Source: Paenibacillus antarcticus (GTDB lineage Bacteria > Bacillota > Bacilli > Paenibacillales > Paenibacillaceae). From it: a stretch of DNA of 64,000 nt. A program made the translations under genes and the position numbers. Shown here piece by piece: positions 52,235-60,898 of the stretch (positions are counted from its first letter, which is position 1; each line of letters begins with the position of its first letter). The notes beneath the pieces were generated by a model, which saw only the letters and a list, made by a program, of their open reading frames with translations, was not told the origin of the DNA and ran no database searches. The stretch is from NCBI RefSeq assembly GCF_001637225.1, contig NZ_LVJI01000018.1, forward strand, positions 62,001 through 126,000, in the 5' to 3' direction.

Positions 52235-53065
52235 TCACCTCACATCAGATTGTGAAGACTCCTTCAACCACATTAGTAACATATTTTGAAACTTTTTCTT
52301 ACACGTTGGACTAGCAACAAGCCAATCTTGGTCACTGTTTATACTTTTGCGAACTAACCAGTTTACCGAACCATTCATTAAAAATGCGGCTTGCTGAGTC
52401 TCCCAGGTATGTCCTGTCCATATCGAGAGATGGAATTCACCTTCACCCGAACGAAATTTCAAACATTTAGCCAACGAGATCGATCCTTCTATATCATCCG
52501 TTACTTCAGCAAACTTACGACTTAATACATCAACATCAAGGTCGTGAGATTCCTCGTATAGTTCATTGAAGTGTTGTTGAGAGAAGAATAATGCAGGCAT
52601 GTCGATATGAGAACCATCTTGCATATCTATTTCATCCATTATCCTTGAACAAGCTTCTTCAATCGTTCCTAAATCATCCAACCTATAACATGTCGTAATT
52701 TCATTACCTTTACTTACTCTAACTACTCGTTCATTCGTAACATGAAGGTAACTTTCGCATGTCTCTCCATATACACTAAACTTGATCCAGCAAGCACGTT
52801 CAGCTAAACATGCAATAGCAACACTAGAGAATACCGTAGGTGGAATAGACAGCTGAATCTCATTCTTTCCCTTAATCAAATAACCCTTTTCCAGTAATAA
52901 AGTTTTGGTCTTGTGCCATTCGCAAGCAATTTCTTCTGCCAAACGTCCTTGAAAGGGATCTTCGACACCAAGTAAATGGTCTGAGCCCAAAATCCCTGCT
53001 AGAAAAAAAAACTCTTTATTATCTAGTAGAATTGAGTCTTGCTTAGAAGCATGAGTTGAGAACAT
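52235..53065 (-). CDS. Unrecognised 276-aa protein heading the PP2C cassette
   Basis: Start at ATG 53065, which has AAAGGAGG six bases upstream; the frame is open ten codons further. The protein is cytosolic and mixed alpha/beta. The layout (short N-terminal helices LDNKEFFFLAGILG, then a sheet region around IKFSVYGETCESYLHVTNERVVRV, then helices, then a second sheet FHLSIWTGHTWETQQAAFLMNGSVNWL) faintly resembles EspG-type chaperones of type VII secretion; this is a weak, by-eye impression. No secretion ATPase is in the window. Confidence 0.6.
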   Translation of the reverse strand: MFSTHASKQDSILLDNKEFFFLAGILGSDHLLGVEDPFQGRLAEEIACEWHKTKTLLLEKGYLIKGKNEIQLSIPPTVFSSVAIACLAERACWIKFSVYGETCESYLHVTNERVVRVSKGNEITTCYRLDDLGTIEEACSRIMDEIDMQDGSHIDMPALFFSQQHFNELYEESHDLDVDVLSRKFAEVTDDIEGSISLAKCLKFRSGEGEFHLSIWTGHTWETQQAAFLMNGSVNWLVRKSINSDQDWLVASPTCKKKFQNMLLMWLKESSQSDVR

Positions 53066-53722
53066 TATGAGCCTCCTTTCGAAAAACCACAACATGCCAT
53101 ATGTCGCTAATTTTTTAACACTCTTCGTAGTGTTTCAAAGCTATCCATACGAAATTGCGGCTTTATTCCTATTAAAATCTCCAATACATAGTAATGTTGA
53201 ACCTTTGAAAGATAGACACCCCATTAAACTTTTTTTTGTTTCCAACAAGGTTTCAAAAAAAGGTTATTATTAGTGGTGTTTCCTAGGTCGAACGCATCAT
53301 GACGATTATCGATATATGTAACATAATGGTATTATTATTCTAGTATTAGCACAGCATATAAAAAACTTTATTACAATATTGGCTTATTCAAGTTGATATT
53401 CCACACCACTCAAGTTACTTCGTCATTTCAATGTCGTGAACTTCCTACATTTAAATGTAACATCCATCGAAATGCCAGTCAATTTGACTCATTGTATTCA
53501 TAATATCTATTACATAATACAACAATCATAGCTATCCAATACTACGTAAAGAGATTATAAAGACCGTTAATTCCTTCATCTAATTTCATCCTTGGATTTC
53601 GTTCACAACTTAGACTTACTCTAGTATTCTTGAAATTATTTAGCTATTTATAATCTGTTTTTAAGGTGATTTTAAGAAAAAATCACTAGAATTAGGTTTA
53701 TGAAAGGAATAGGGTGATTTCA
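53066..53722. other. AT-rich intergenic region without a convincing gene
   Basis: About 650 bases. I see only a short AACACT/AGTGTT inverted repeat near 53115 and scattered AT-rich promoter-like sequences. An open frame at 53067-53273 has no ribosome site and unconvincing composition. Confidence 0.5.
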
Positions 53723-53962
53723 ATGACCATGTTAATCAACTTTCAAAACAAATTAGTACCGGTGTATTTTAGCACAGAGAACAAACAGCCTGTCCAAAAA
53801 ACGTTAAGACTACTTAGTCATACACTTGAACTTAAAATTCAAAATGGCAAAAGAGCTTTAAAAAAATGCCTGGACTCTCTTATAAGCATCGAAATTGTAG
53901 GTTCAGAAGCTATTCTACACAGCAAGAGCGAGGACGATTCATTAGCTTTATCCCTTTATTAG
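53723..53962 (+). CDS. Unrecognised 79-aa protein
   Basis: ATG 53723 follows AGGGTGAT by seven bases. The chain (MTMLINFQNKLVPVYFSTENKQPVQKTLRLLSHT and later SISIEIVGSEAILHSKSEDDS in part) looks like a compact mixed domain with no signal peptide, cysteine pair or membrane segment. It is a single-gene unit closed by a strong hairpin. I do not recognise the family. Confidence 0.5.
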   Translation: MTMLINFQNKLVPVYFSTENKQPVQKTLRLLSHTLELKIQNGKRALKKCLDSLISIEIVGSEAILHSKSEDDSLALSLY

Positions 53963-53993
53963 ACTTTATTGCTATGGATCGGACAAACAAATA

Positions 53994-54049
53994 AACACAA
54001 TAAAAAGGACACATTCCGTTTAATCAGGAGGTGTCCTTTCTATTGTGTT
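53994..54049 (+). terminator. Terminator after the 79-aa gene
   Basis: AACACAATA-AAAAGGACAC pairs with GTGTCCTTTCTATTGTGTT; stem of about 19 bp with one bulge, loop of about 18 bases. It probably works in both directions. Confidence 0.75.
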
Positions 54050-54096
54050 CGTTTTATTTGATTTTCTTCCATGTATCCCTAGCCCCAATCCCATTG

Positions 54097-54234
54097 TTAT
54101 TTCATATTGAAATATGACTCTTGCGTCATCTGAGCTTTGTGAATTCTGATTTTGAAAAGTTGCAATAAATGTGTCTGAGTTTGGGTCCCCGGGCAAGTAT
54201 CCAGTTTCTTAAGAATAAATCGATCAATAGACAT
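54097..54234 (-). CDS. Possible 45-aa protein
   Basis: ATG at 54234-54232 with GAGGAGTG ten bases upstream; 45 codons to TAA at 54099-54097. The peptide begins MSIDRFILKKLDTC and is basic with one cysteine; no motif or membrane segment. It ends close to the shared terminator at 53994-54049. A real small gene is plausible but unsupported by anything beyond the ribosome site. Confidence 0.3.
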   Translation of the reverse strand: MSIDRFILKKLDTCPGTQTQTHLLQLFKIRIHKAQMTQESYFNMK

Positions 54235-54360
54235 GCCTTAACACTCCTCATGTTACTATCGACTATGATTACAACACTTCAGTAACCACGTACTTCTCAT
54301 TAACCGAGTTTGACGACACCTAATCAACATCTTCCTTTATTCGGTTCAGTAAGTTGAATT

Positions 54361-54465
54361 AATCAGTACCGTATATTATACTGTACTCAGTCATTAGTAA
54401 TTAATAATCAGTACTGCTTACACAATACTACTACTCATCATTATACAGAATAGAGGTTACCTTTC
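54361..54465 (+). promoter_or_regulatory. PadR control region with repeated AATCAGTAC elements
   Basis: AATCAGTAC occurs at 54361-54369 and 54406-54414; the first is part of an AGTAC-N13-GTACT inverted repeat (54365-54387). Such sequences just ahead of a padR gene are typical autoregulatory operators. Confidence 0.5.
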
Positions 54466-54795
54466 ATGGATGTAAGTGTACAATTTAAAAAAGGAGTATT
54501 AGAACTATGCGTACTTGTACTAATCCAACGTAAAGATCAATATGGCTACGAGCTTGCACAGTCTATCTCTAAGCACATTGAAGTTGCTGAGGGTGCACTT
54601 TATCCTCTGCTACGCAGATTAGTGAACGATAACTACTGTACAACTTATTTACAAGAATCCACTGAGGGTCCCCCTCGCAAATATTACCGAATTACACCAC
54701 ATGGAAAATCCTACTTAACGAGCATCGTGTTTGAATGGAAGGACTTTGTTACCAATGTATCCAATTTGATTGAGGAAGGACACGAGAATGAATAA
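54466..54795 (+). CDS. PadR family transcriptional regulator
   Basis: 109 aa. Winged helix-turn-helix with the PadR pattern: VLELCVLVLIQRKDQYGYELAQSISKHIEVAEGALYPLLRRLVNDNYCTTYLQES and GPPRKYYRITPHGKSYL. It belongs to the short PadR class that controls DUF1700/DUF4097 membrane operons in Firmicutes and responds to envelope or drug stress. It overlaps the next gene by eight bases and probably represses its own operon through the repeats upstream. Confidence 0.93.
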   Translation: MDVSVQFKKGVLELCVLVLIQRKDQYGYELAQSISKHIEVAEGALYPLLRRLVNDNYCTTYLQESTEGPPRKYYRITPHGKSYLTSIVFEWKDFVTNVSNLIEEGHENE

Positions 54796-55345
54796 GAAAC
54801 AATATATATCCATATTGCAAAACCATCTTACTTCCCTTTCAGCAGTGGAGCGAAACGAATTACTCACTGATTACGAATCCCACTTCACCTATGGTATGGA
54901 GAACGGAAAGACTGAAGAACAAATTGCGCATGACCTAGGAGATCCTTTTGAATTAGTTAAAGAAATACTTGGCGATCGATTTACGATACAAGACCCCTAC
55001 GTCAACACAAAAAAAACAGTATCTGCACCTCGCAACATATTTATCTATATAGGTCTATTTTTCCTTAATATTGTTATCGTACCTTTATTGATTGGACTAT
55101 GGTCCGGATGGATAGGTCTATGTGCTGGAACATTGGGAGCTCTACTTAGCCCCCTTCTGCTTATTCCTGAATACATCATTAATCATACCTTTTCCGTGGC
55201 GAAGTTATTTGCTTCTATAGTGGGAATAGGGTTAGGTCTATGGTTATTTATAGCTGTCATGTTTACTTTTAAAGGGTTATTAAATATGAGTAAATCTTAC
55301 TTGAAATGGAATATGAACATAAGTAGAGAGGGGATTTCTAAATGA
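54788..55345 (+). CDS. DUF1700 (HAAS domain) membrane protein
   Basis: 185 aa from ATG 54788. The N-terminal domain reads MNKKQYISILQNHLTSLSAVERNELLTDYESHFTYGMENGKTEEQIAHDLGDP, the HAAS/DUF1700 signature. Three to four membrane segments follow (about residues 80-160). Such proteins act with PadR and DUF4097 partners; they are thought to be envelope-stress sensors or regulators. Its stop overlaps the start of the next gene (ATGA). Confidence 0.9.
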   Translation: MNKKQYISILQNHLTSLSAVERNELLTDYESHFTYGMENGKTEEQIAHDLGDPFELVKEILGDRFTIQDPYVNTKKTVSAPRNIFIYIGLFFLNIVIVPLLIGLWSGWIGLCAGTLGALLSPLLLIPEYIINHTFSVAKLFASIVGIGLGLWLFIAVMFTFKGLLNMSKSYLKWNMNISREGISK

Positions 55346-56196
55346 AAAAAAAAGTCTTCACGTTGGCGACTGTAGGGTTAATTCTAGTCATTGTAGGAAT
55401 CGTAGGAATGTCTTCTAATCAATTTAACTTTGGAGATAAGCTTACGGAATATAACAAGAAGTGGACAATAGATAACGGTGCCTTAAATCATCTCATTGTA
55501 AATAGTGAATACAATACGGATATTGAATTTATTCAAAGTACAGACGGTACACAAAGTATTGAACTAACAGGCCTTTTTGAAGATAAAGTGATCTCCCAAC
55601 TGAACGAAATCAAGCCTCAGAACGGAGAATTCGAAATTAACATGATGGACGATAGTATCCAATTCTTAATTATTTCATTCAAATCTCAAAAAGCAGTGCT
55701 GACCATCTCATTACCTGATCTAAATCAACTTCAAGATGTAGGACTTCATTTCTCATCAAGTAATGGGTCAGTAACTAATCTGAGTGCCAACAATATTGAA
55801 ATCACTTCGAAATCTGGGAATTTAAATCTCGAGTCCCTCTTCGCCAAACAACTAAGAATCGAAGCTAATTCAGGGAACATTACAGGTACTAATATTCAAA
55901 GCAATATCCAGGCTACCGTTAAATCAGGAAATATGAACATTACCAATTATGCTGGTGAAGGTACGTTCAAAGCTAACTCAGGTAATATTAAAATAATACA
56001 AAAAGGTGCATCTTCCTTAGACATTTCAGCTAAGTCAGGTAATGTAACGCTAACTGCAGATCCTAATTTCAAAGGTTTCTACGATGTAAATGCCGATTCG
56101 GGTAATATTCATTCGCCTGAATCGTTAAGATTAACCAAGGATTTAATTAAAGTTCGCACAAATTCAGGGAATATCAACATCACACAAAACAACTAA
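55342..56196 (+). CDS. DUF4097 beta-repeat protein
   Basis: 284 aa. One N-terminal membrane anchor or signal (VFTLATVGLILVIVGIVGMSS), then an exported domain made of repeated beta-strands with the pattern xxxSGNIxxxx: KSGNLNLES, NSGNITGTN, KSGNMNITN, NSGNIKI, KSGNVTL, DSGNIHS, NSGNINI, about every 18-20 residues. This is the right-handed beta-solenoid of DUF4097. It closes the PadR operon; the anchored domain probably sits outside the membrane. Confidence 0.9.
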   Translation: MKKKVFTLATVGLILVIVGIVGMSSNQFNFGDKLTEYNKKWTIDNGALNHLIVNSEYNTDIEFIQSTDGTQSIELTGLFEDKVISQLNEIKPQNGEFEINMMDDSIQFLIISFKSQKAVLTISLPDLNQLQDVGLHFSSSNGSVTNLSANNIEITSKSGNLNLESLFAKQLRIEANSGNITGTNIQSNIQATVKSGNMNITNYAGEGTFKANSGNIKIIQKGASSLDISAKSGNVTLTADPNFKGFYDVNADSGNIHSPESLRLTKDLIKVRTNSGNINITQNN

Positions 56197-56223
56197 TCAG
56201 AATCTAATCCATTTTTAAACCTT

Positions 56224-56280
56224 TTGACAACAAACCAATTCGTATGATACTATACTATTCATAGTAAATAATAATTGGTT
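56224..56280 (+). promoter_or_regulatory. Azoreductase promoter with flanking inverted repeat
   Basis: TTGACA (56224-56229), 18-base spacer, TACTAT (56248-56253). AACCAATT (56233-56240) in the spacer and AATTGGTT (56273-56280) just before the ribosome site are exact inverted copies and bracket the start point, a likely regulator site. Confidence 0.6.
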
Positions 56281-56303
56281 AGCGAAAAGGAGATTTATAC
56301 ATC

Positions 56304-56930
56304 ATGGCACAAGTTTTATTTGTAAAAGCAAACAATCGTCCCCTAGAACAATCCGTAAGTGTTCAACTCTATCATACTTTCTTGGACAGTTACAAAAATT
56401 CCCATCCAAATGATGAAATCGTAGAACTTGATCTATTTGCAGAGAACCTACCGTACTACGACAATACAATCATTATGGGATTATATAAAGAAGCACAAGG
56501 TATGGAATCAACTCCAGAAGAAAAAGAAGCTGCAGATAACGTAACTAAATACTTGAACCAGTTCCTAGCAGCTGACAAAGTTGTATTTGCATTCCCATTG
56601 TGGAACATGACTGTTCCTGCAGTACTTCACACGTATATCGATTATTTAAACCAAGCTGGTAAAACTTTCAAATATACAGCAACAGGTCCTGTAGGACTTG
56701 TGACTGACAAGAAGGTTGCTATTCTTAACGCACGTGGTGGCGTTTATTCTGAAGGTCCTATGGCTGCATCTGAAATGGCTGTTAACTTCGTATCGTACAA
56801 CATGCGTCTATTCGGTGTACAAGAAGTGACTACGCTTATCGTTGAAGGACATAACCAATCTCCTGACCAAGCTGCTAGCATTGTTGAAGCAGGCATGAAG
56901 AAAGCTACTGAAGCAGCTCTAAACTTCTAA
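56304..56930 (+). CDS. azoR: FMN-dependent NADH-azoreductase
   Basis: 208 aa, flavodoxin-like AzoR family. The flavin phosphate loop VKANNRPLEQSVSVQL starts at about residue 7; FAFPLWNMTVPAVLHTYIDYLNQAGKTFKYT and NARGGVYSEGP are the other flavin-binding segments. The enzyme reduces azo compounds and quinones, protecting against electrophile stress. Single gene with its own promoter and a strong terminator. Confidence 0.93.
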   Translation: MAQVLFVKANNRPLEQSVSVQLYHTFLDSYKNSHPNDEIVELDLFAENLPYYDNTIIMGLYKEAQGMESTPEEKEAADNVTKYLNQFLAADKVVFAFPLWNMTVPAVLHTYIDYLNQAGKTFKYTATGPVGLVTDKKVAILNARGGVYSEGPMAASEMAVNFVSYNMRLFGVQEVTTLIVEGHNQSPDQAASIVEAGMKKATEAALNF

Positions 56931-56954
56931 TATTATTCAATCATTAACATATGA

Positions 56955-57004
56955 CAAGACCCTTGGCTGTTTATGGTGTATAACCTTAACAGCCAAGGGT
57001 CTTG
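56955..57004. terminator. Bidirectional terminator
   Basis: A 17-bp perfect stem (56955-56971 with 56988-57004; core GACCCTTGGCTG), between the converging azoreductase and rsgA-like genes. Confidence 0.88.
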
Positions 57005-57021
57005 TTTATATTACAACAGAT

Positions 57022-58101
57022 TCACTCGTCTGCAAGCCTTAACCACTCAGAGCTTTTTTGACGGGTGCCGTGTTTGTTAGAGATTCTACTATTCAATTTA
57101 CTTTGAGCTTTAGCTTCTTTTTGAGCCTGATAGTTAAGTTCACGACGTGTTTTTCGGTAATTAAGCAGTCGCTTCTCTCCGATTTCACCATCTGCAATAG
57201 CTTTCAGAACAGCACAACCTGCTACTCTTTCATGCATACAGTCTGTGAATCTACACGTTGTACTTTTTTCTTCAATATCTGCAAATGTAAGAGCTACCCC
57301 TCCTTCGTCTTCCCATAGCTTAAGTTCCCTCATACCCGGAGTATCAATCATGACTGCACCTTGTGGAAGGAGAAAAAGTTCTCTATGTGTGGTTGTGTGT
57401 CTTCCTCGATTGTCCCCCTCTCTCACTTCTTGTGTACGTTGCATAACCTCGCCAGATAACCAATTAATAATTGTTGATTTACCACATCCAGACGACCCCG
57501 TTAACGCTACCGTAGACCCCATCGTAATATATTTAGAAAGCTCTTTAAATTCTTAATTATTGTGCGCACTTATAACATGTAATGGAACATCTATAGACGC
57601 CTCTTGTATAAGCCTTAATCGTTCATTCACATCCAAGCATAGATCCGCCTTACTTAACAAAATCACCGGGTTTACGCCGCTATTCCATGCCATGATCAGG
57701 TATCTTTCTATCCTTCTAACGTTAAAATCATTATTTAAAGCACATACTATAAATAACGTATCCACATTCGCTGCAATAATCTGTTCATGAGTCACTGATC
57801 CAGCACCTTGACGTGAAATACATGTCTTCCTATCAAGAATCCCATGGATGATCACTCTTTCTTCCCCTTCAAGTCTTTGGACAGCGACCCAATCACCAAT
57901 AGCTGGAAAAAAACTACGATTGTGTAGTTCATGCTGTAGCTTTCCAGTCATTTCTGCCCAAATATCAGCGCTAAACGCAGTCGTTACAAGGTATTTATGT
58001 CCAAAATCACCAATAACACGCGCTGGAACAGTATCCTTTCTATCTAACCGTGTCCATTGTTGTTCCCAAAGATCATTCCAACCTAATATTTTCAAATCCA
58101 T
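57022..58101 (-). pseudogene. rsgA: rsgA-like ribosome-assembly GTPase interrupted by an in-frame stop
   Basis: A continuous frame of 360 codons with one TAA at 57552-57550. The first part (182 aa) has the OB-fold and G4 (LLSKADL); the second has G1 GSSGCGKST, G3 IDTPGMREL and the zinc site C-x6-C-x-H-x6-C (CRFTDCMHERVAGC). The order G4-G5-G1-G3 is the circular permutation of RsgA. The stop falls after ISAHNN, just after G5; the following EFKELSKYI continues the family sequence. A single change from CAA or GAA would give it. An ATG at 57522 could start a C-terminal fragment but has a poor ribosome site. Probably a recent pseudogene or a sequence error; it looks like a paralogue of the housekeeping copy. 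Confidence 0.85.
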
Positions 58102-58335
58102 TTATCTATTTCCTCCAATGATATGAATTTAAGTATGCTGACCAACTGCACTAACTCTCACGACAATACAAAAAACCACCGAAATGTTCCTCCGGCGGTA
58201 ATTTGAATGAAAAAGTTTACCCATCATATGGGATAACCTTTCTACACTCTTCAACTTACACAAAAAAAACCGCGGATACCATTTACGGTCCCCACGGTTA
58301 GATTATGATACTGAAATATGATTACATATGTATAA
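58102..58335. terminator. Two terminators in tandem, minus strand
   Basis: Hairpin 58269-58298 (ACCGCGGATACC with GGTCCCCACGGT) is followed on the minus strand by TTTTTTTT and ends the small transcript from 58440. A second hairpin 58175-58199 (ACCACCG with CGGCGGT) is followed by TTTTTTG. No gene is convincing between them. Confidence 0.7.
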
Positions 58336-58431
58336 TCATATTCTACAAATTCTAATATCACCCGTTGTAAAAGAGACCGTCCAATAAGCCATATTTTGTT
58401 TGTTGAGGTATTCATTATATGTATAGGCCAT
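58336..58431 (-). CDS. Possible 31-aa peptide gene
   Basis: ATG at 58431-58429 with GAAAGGAG nine bases upstream; alternative starts two and three codons ahead. It encodes MAYTYNEYLNKQNMAYW and 14 further residues, rich in aromatic residues with one cysteine, ending at TGA 58338-58336. A strong T-tailed terminator begins 38 bases downstream, so a short monocistronic transcript is likely. No leader/core pattern is obvious. Function unknown. Confidence 0.5.
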   Translation of the reverse strand: MAYTYNEYLNKQNMAYWTVSFTTGDIRICRI

Positions 58432-58510
58432 TGTCATCATCTCCTTTCACTGTTATATATTGCAATAATAAACACTCACCATTACTTTTGTCAAGACTCT
58501 AATTCCATGC

Positions 58511-59182
58511 TTATATAATTTCAAATAATTCATTCAATTGATCGATCGTTTTCCATGGCTTCATACCCAGTGAGTCATCCCATCCATGGTAACGACGTAG
58601 CCATATTCCACGGATACCCACCTGATTTGCTCCCCAAATATCGTTCCTTGGGTGATCTCCAATAAAGATCGTATTCTCTGCTGCAACTTCTAGTTTGTCT
58701 ATCGCCATTTGGTATATCCGTTGATCCGGTTTTTTCATACCTACATCTTCAGATACAATCACCGTATGAAACTGTTGACTCAGTTGGAGCAGCCCCATTT
58801 TCCCATACTGAACATGATGCTTACCGTTTGTCATGATCGCCATAAGATAACCTTGACTCTGACAATAGGCTAGAACCTCATCTACATACGCCATTTTGCA
58901 TGCGTGAGTCATATAATGTGTGTTGTAATACGATTCAATCTCACATGCAGTCAGAACTTGTTTCTTCCAAGGAAGACATTCAACCATCTCTTCAAAGAAC
59001 GCTTGTTTATCCCGATAGCCGTCCGCATCTCTAACTTTTAAATCGGATACAATTTCAGCTTGTGTCACCTGATCTAAATGCCCTAAATGATCATTTACAA
59101 ACTGTTCTGAATATTTACGAAACGTTGTATCACGGTCCATTAGTGTATTATCCAAATCAAAAATAATTGCTCTGATATGCAA
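58511..59182 (-). CDS. HAD family hydrolase
   Basis: 223 aa from TTG 59182, which has GGAGAG seven bases upstream and puts the catalytic motif at the usual distance from the N-terminus; the frame extends 25 codons further without a ribosome site. Motif I IIFDLDNTLMDRDTTF (nucleophile Asp near residue 9), motif II ILMTNG-type MAIMTNGKHH, motif III lysine in VGMKKPDQRIY, motif IV TIFIGDHPRNDIWGANQ. A C1-cap phosphatase of the YjjG/pyrimidine nucleotidase-like group; substrate unknown. Confidence 0.92.
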   Translation of the reverse strand: MHIRAIIFDLDNTLMDRDTTFRKYSEQFVNDHLGHLDQVTQAEIVSDLKVRDADGYRDKQAFFEEMVECLPWKKQVLTACEIESYYNTHYMTHACKMAYVDEVLAYCQSQGYLMAIMTNGKHHVQYGKMGLLQLSQQFHTVIVSEDVGMKKPDQRIYQMAIDKLEVAAENTIFIGDHPRNDIWGANQVGIRGIWLRRYHGWDDSLGMKPWKTIDQLNELFEII

Positions 59183-59363
59183 ATGTAATCTCTCCAATCC
59201 CCAAAGTCTATCTTTATGTTTATCATTATGTATAACCCCACTATTATACCAGATCACGTTAGTAAGCTATATCTTCCCTACATTTCTGGCAATCAACTCA
59301 TATTTAAGGTAGTATTATTATGTTTGAATTACACTGATTACAGATCATCTAAGGAGGTTCATC

Positions 59364-60344
59364 ATGCAAGATGTCATCATCATTGGAGCTGGTCCTTGTG
59401 GACTTTCAGCAGCTATAGAATGTAACCGACGTGGACTCACGACACATATTATCGAGAAACATCACATTGTTCGTTCCATATATCTATATCCAACCTATAT
59501 GCAGTTCTTCAGTACAGCGGAGCTACTAGAAATTGGAGATGTTCCTTTTTCCTCACCAAATGATAAACCATTTCGCCATGAAGCCCTTTCCTATTATCGT
59601 AAAGTAGCATCACATTACAACTTGAACATTACGTCATATGAAGAAGCTGTCTCTATTGAACGCCATGAGAACGGTTTGTTTACCGTTCATACGAAAGACC
59701 GTCGTGGGCATGAACTCCATCGTGAGGCGAAACATGTCGTGATTGCAACAGGATATTTCGATCATCCTAACTACATCGGTATTCCAGGAGAAGACTTACC
59801 CAAAGTGACTCACTATTTCCGTGAAGCACATCCTTATACGGGTACAAAGGTTACCATCATTGGAGGTAGTAACTCAGCGATTGATGCAGCTATGGAACTT
59901 GTCCGTGTTGGAGCTGAAGTTACCATTGTCTACCGTGGTAAAACCGTATCAAATAATATCAAGCCTTGGGTTCGACCTGTGTTTGAAAATATGGTCAACA
60001 AAGGGAGTGTCATCCTTCATTTAGATTCCAGAGTGACGGAGATTAGAGAAGATGCGTGCATCGTTACAACGAATGAAGGGCAGGAATCGATCGTTGATAA
60101 TGATTTTGTTCTTGCACTCACCGGATTCCATCCGGATCGAGCATTGCTAGCATCCTCTGGCGTACAACTAGGCGGCAATATGGAGAAACCCGTCTTTAAC
60201 CCTGATACTATGGAAAGCTCTGTACCTGGACTTTATGTAGCAGGCGTTATCGCTTCAGGCAGTAATGCCAATGAAGTATTTATAGAGACCGGTCGCATAC
60301 ATGGACGTCTGATTGCCGAACATATAGACTCTGTTCAGCATTAG
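59364..60344 (+). CDS. ypdA: YpdA family bacillithiol-disulfide reductase
   Basis: 326 aa. MQDVIIIGAGPCGLSAAIECNRRGL is the FAD site with the conserved Cys14 of YpdA; TVIGGSNSAIDAAMELVRVGAEV-type NADPH site near residue 165. The family keeps bacillithiol reduced and works with bacilliredoxins, so the host probably makes bacillithiol. AAGGAGG precedes the ATG. The DUF441 gene follows after 21 bases. Confidence 0.9.
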   Translation: MQDVIIIGAGPCGLSAAIECNRRGLTTHIIEKHHIVRSIYLYPTYMQFFSTAELLEIGDVPFSSPNDKPFRHEALSYYRKVASHYNLNITSYEEAVSIERHENGLFTVHTKDRRGHELHREAKHVVIATGYFDHPNYIGIPGEDLPKVTHYFREAHPYTGTKVTIIGGSNSAIDAAMELVRVGAEVTIVYRGKTVSNNIKPWVRPVFENMVNKGSVILHLDSRVTEIREDACIVTTNEGQESIVDNDFVLALTGFHPDRALLASSGVQLGGNMEKPVFNPDTMESSVPGLYVAGVIASGSNANEVFIETGRIHGRLIAEHIDSVQH

Positions 60345-60365
60345 AATGAAGGAGTTGTTCGATTC

Positions 60366-60809
60366 ATGGATATCACATCACTTATTCTGTTAGGGATGGT
60401 TGGATTAGGAATTGTAAGTAGCAATACCCCAGTGACTGTCGCTATGATCGTACTTCTTCTATTGCGGGTCACACATTTAACAGCTGTTTTTCCGTGGTTA
60501 GAGAAATATGGATTAACCATTGGCATCATTATCCTCACAATTGGTGTCATGTCACCGCTCGCAAGTGGTAGTATCAGCCTGTCTACGATTACAGGATCGT
60601 TCCTACATTGGCATTCATTGCTTGCTGTCGGCATCGGTATGTTAGTTGCTTATCTTGGAGGTCGTGGTGCTACTCTTATGGGGAGTAACCCTACCATTGT
60701 GGCAGGTCTGCTCGTTGGAACCGTACTCGGAGTTGCACTATTTCGTGGTGTTCCTGTCGGTCCACTTATTGCTGCCGGGATTTTATCTTTACTCATTGGT
60801 AAATCGTAA
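60366..60809 (+). CDS. DUF441 membrane protein (YtwI-like)
   Basis: 147 aa, about four membrane segments. [32 protein letters not shown] and the glycine-rich [45 protein letters not shown] are the DUF441 pattern. Function unknown. Co-transcribed with ypdA by spacing and ended by a very strong terminator. Confidence 0.9.
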   Translation: MDITSLILLGMVGLGIVSSNTPVTVAMIVLLLLRVTHLTAVFPWLEKYGLTIGIIILTIGVMSPLASGSISLSTITGSFLHWHSLLAVGIGMLVAYLGGRGATLMGSNPTIVAGLLVGTVLGVALFRGVPVGPLIAAGILSLLIGKS

Positions 60810-60835
60810 AAGGATTTATTTTAGGCATTAAATAT

Positions 60836-60882
60836 AGGGAGTGTCCCAAAAGTCATGTAAAATGACTTTTGGGACACTCCCT
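60836..60882. terminator. Very strong bidirectional terminator
   Basis: A 21-bp perfect stem (60836-60856 with 60862-60882; core GAGTGTCCCAAAAG), loop of five bases, between converging genes. Confidence 0.9.
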
Positions 60883-60898
60883 TATATATTATCTCAGT

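Noticed and set aside
53067..53273. 68-aa plus-strand ORF in the gap after the PP2C cassette
   Set aside because: No ribosome site, overlaps the start of the divergent gene, and AT-driven composition.
58128..58227. 33-aa minus-strand ORF (MMGKLFHS...) before the rsgA-like gene
   Set aside because: It runs straight through a T-tailed terminator and has only a weak AAAGG in front.
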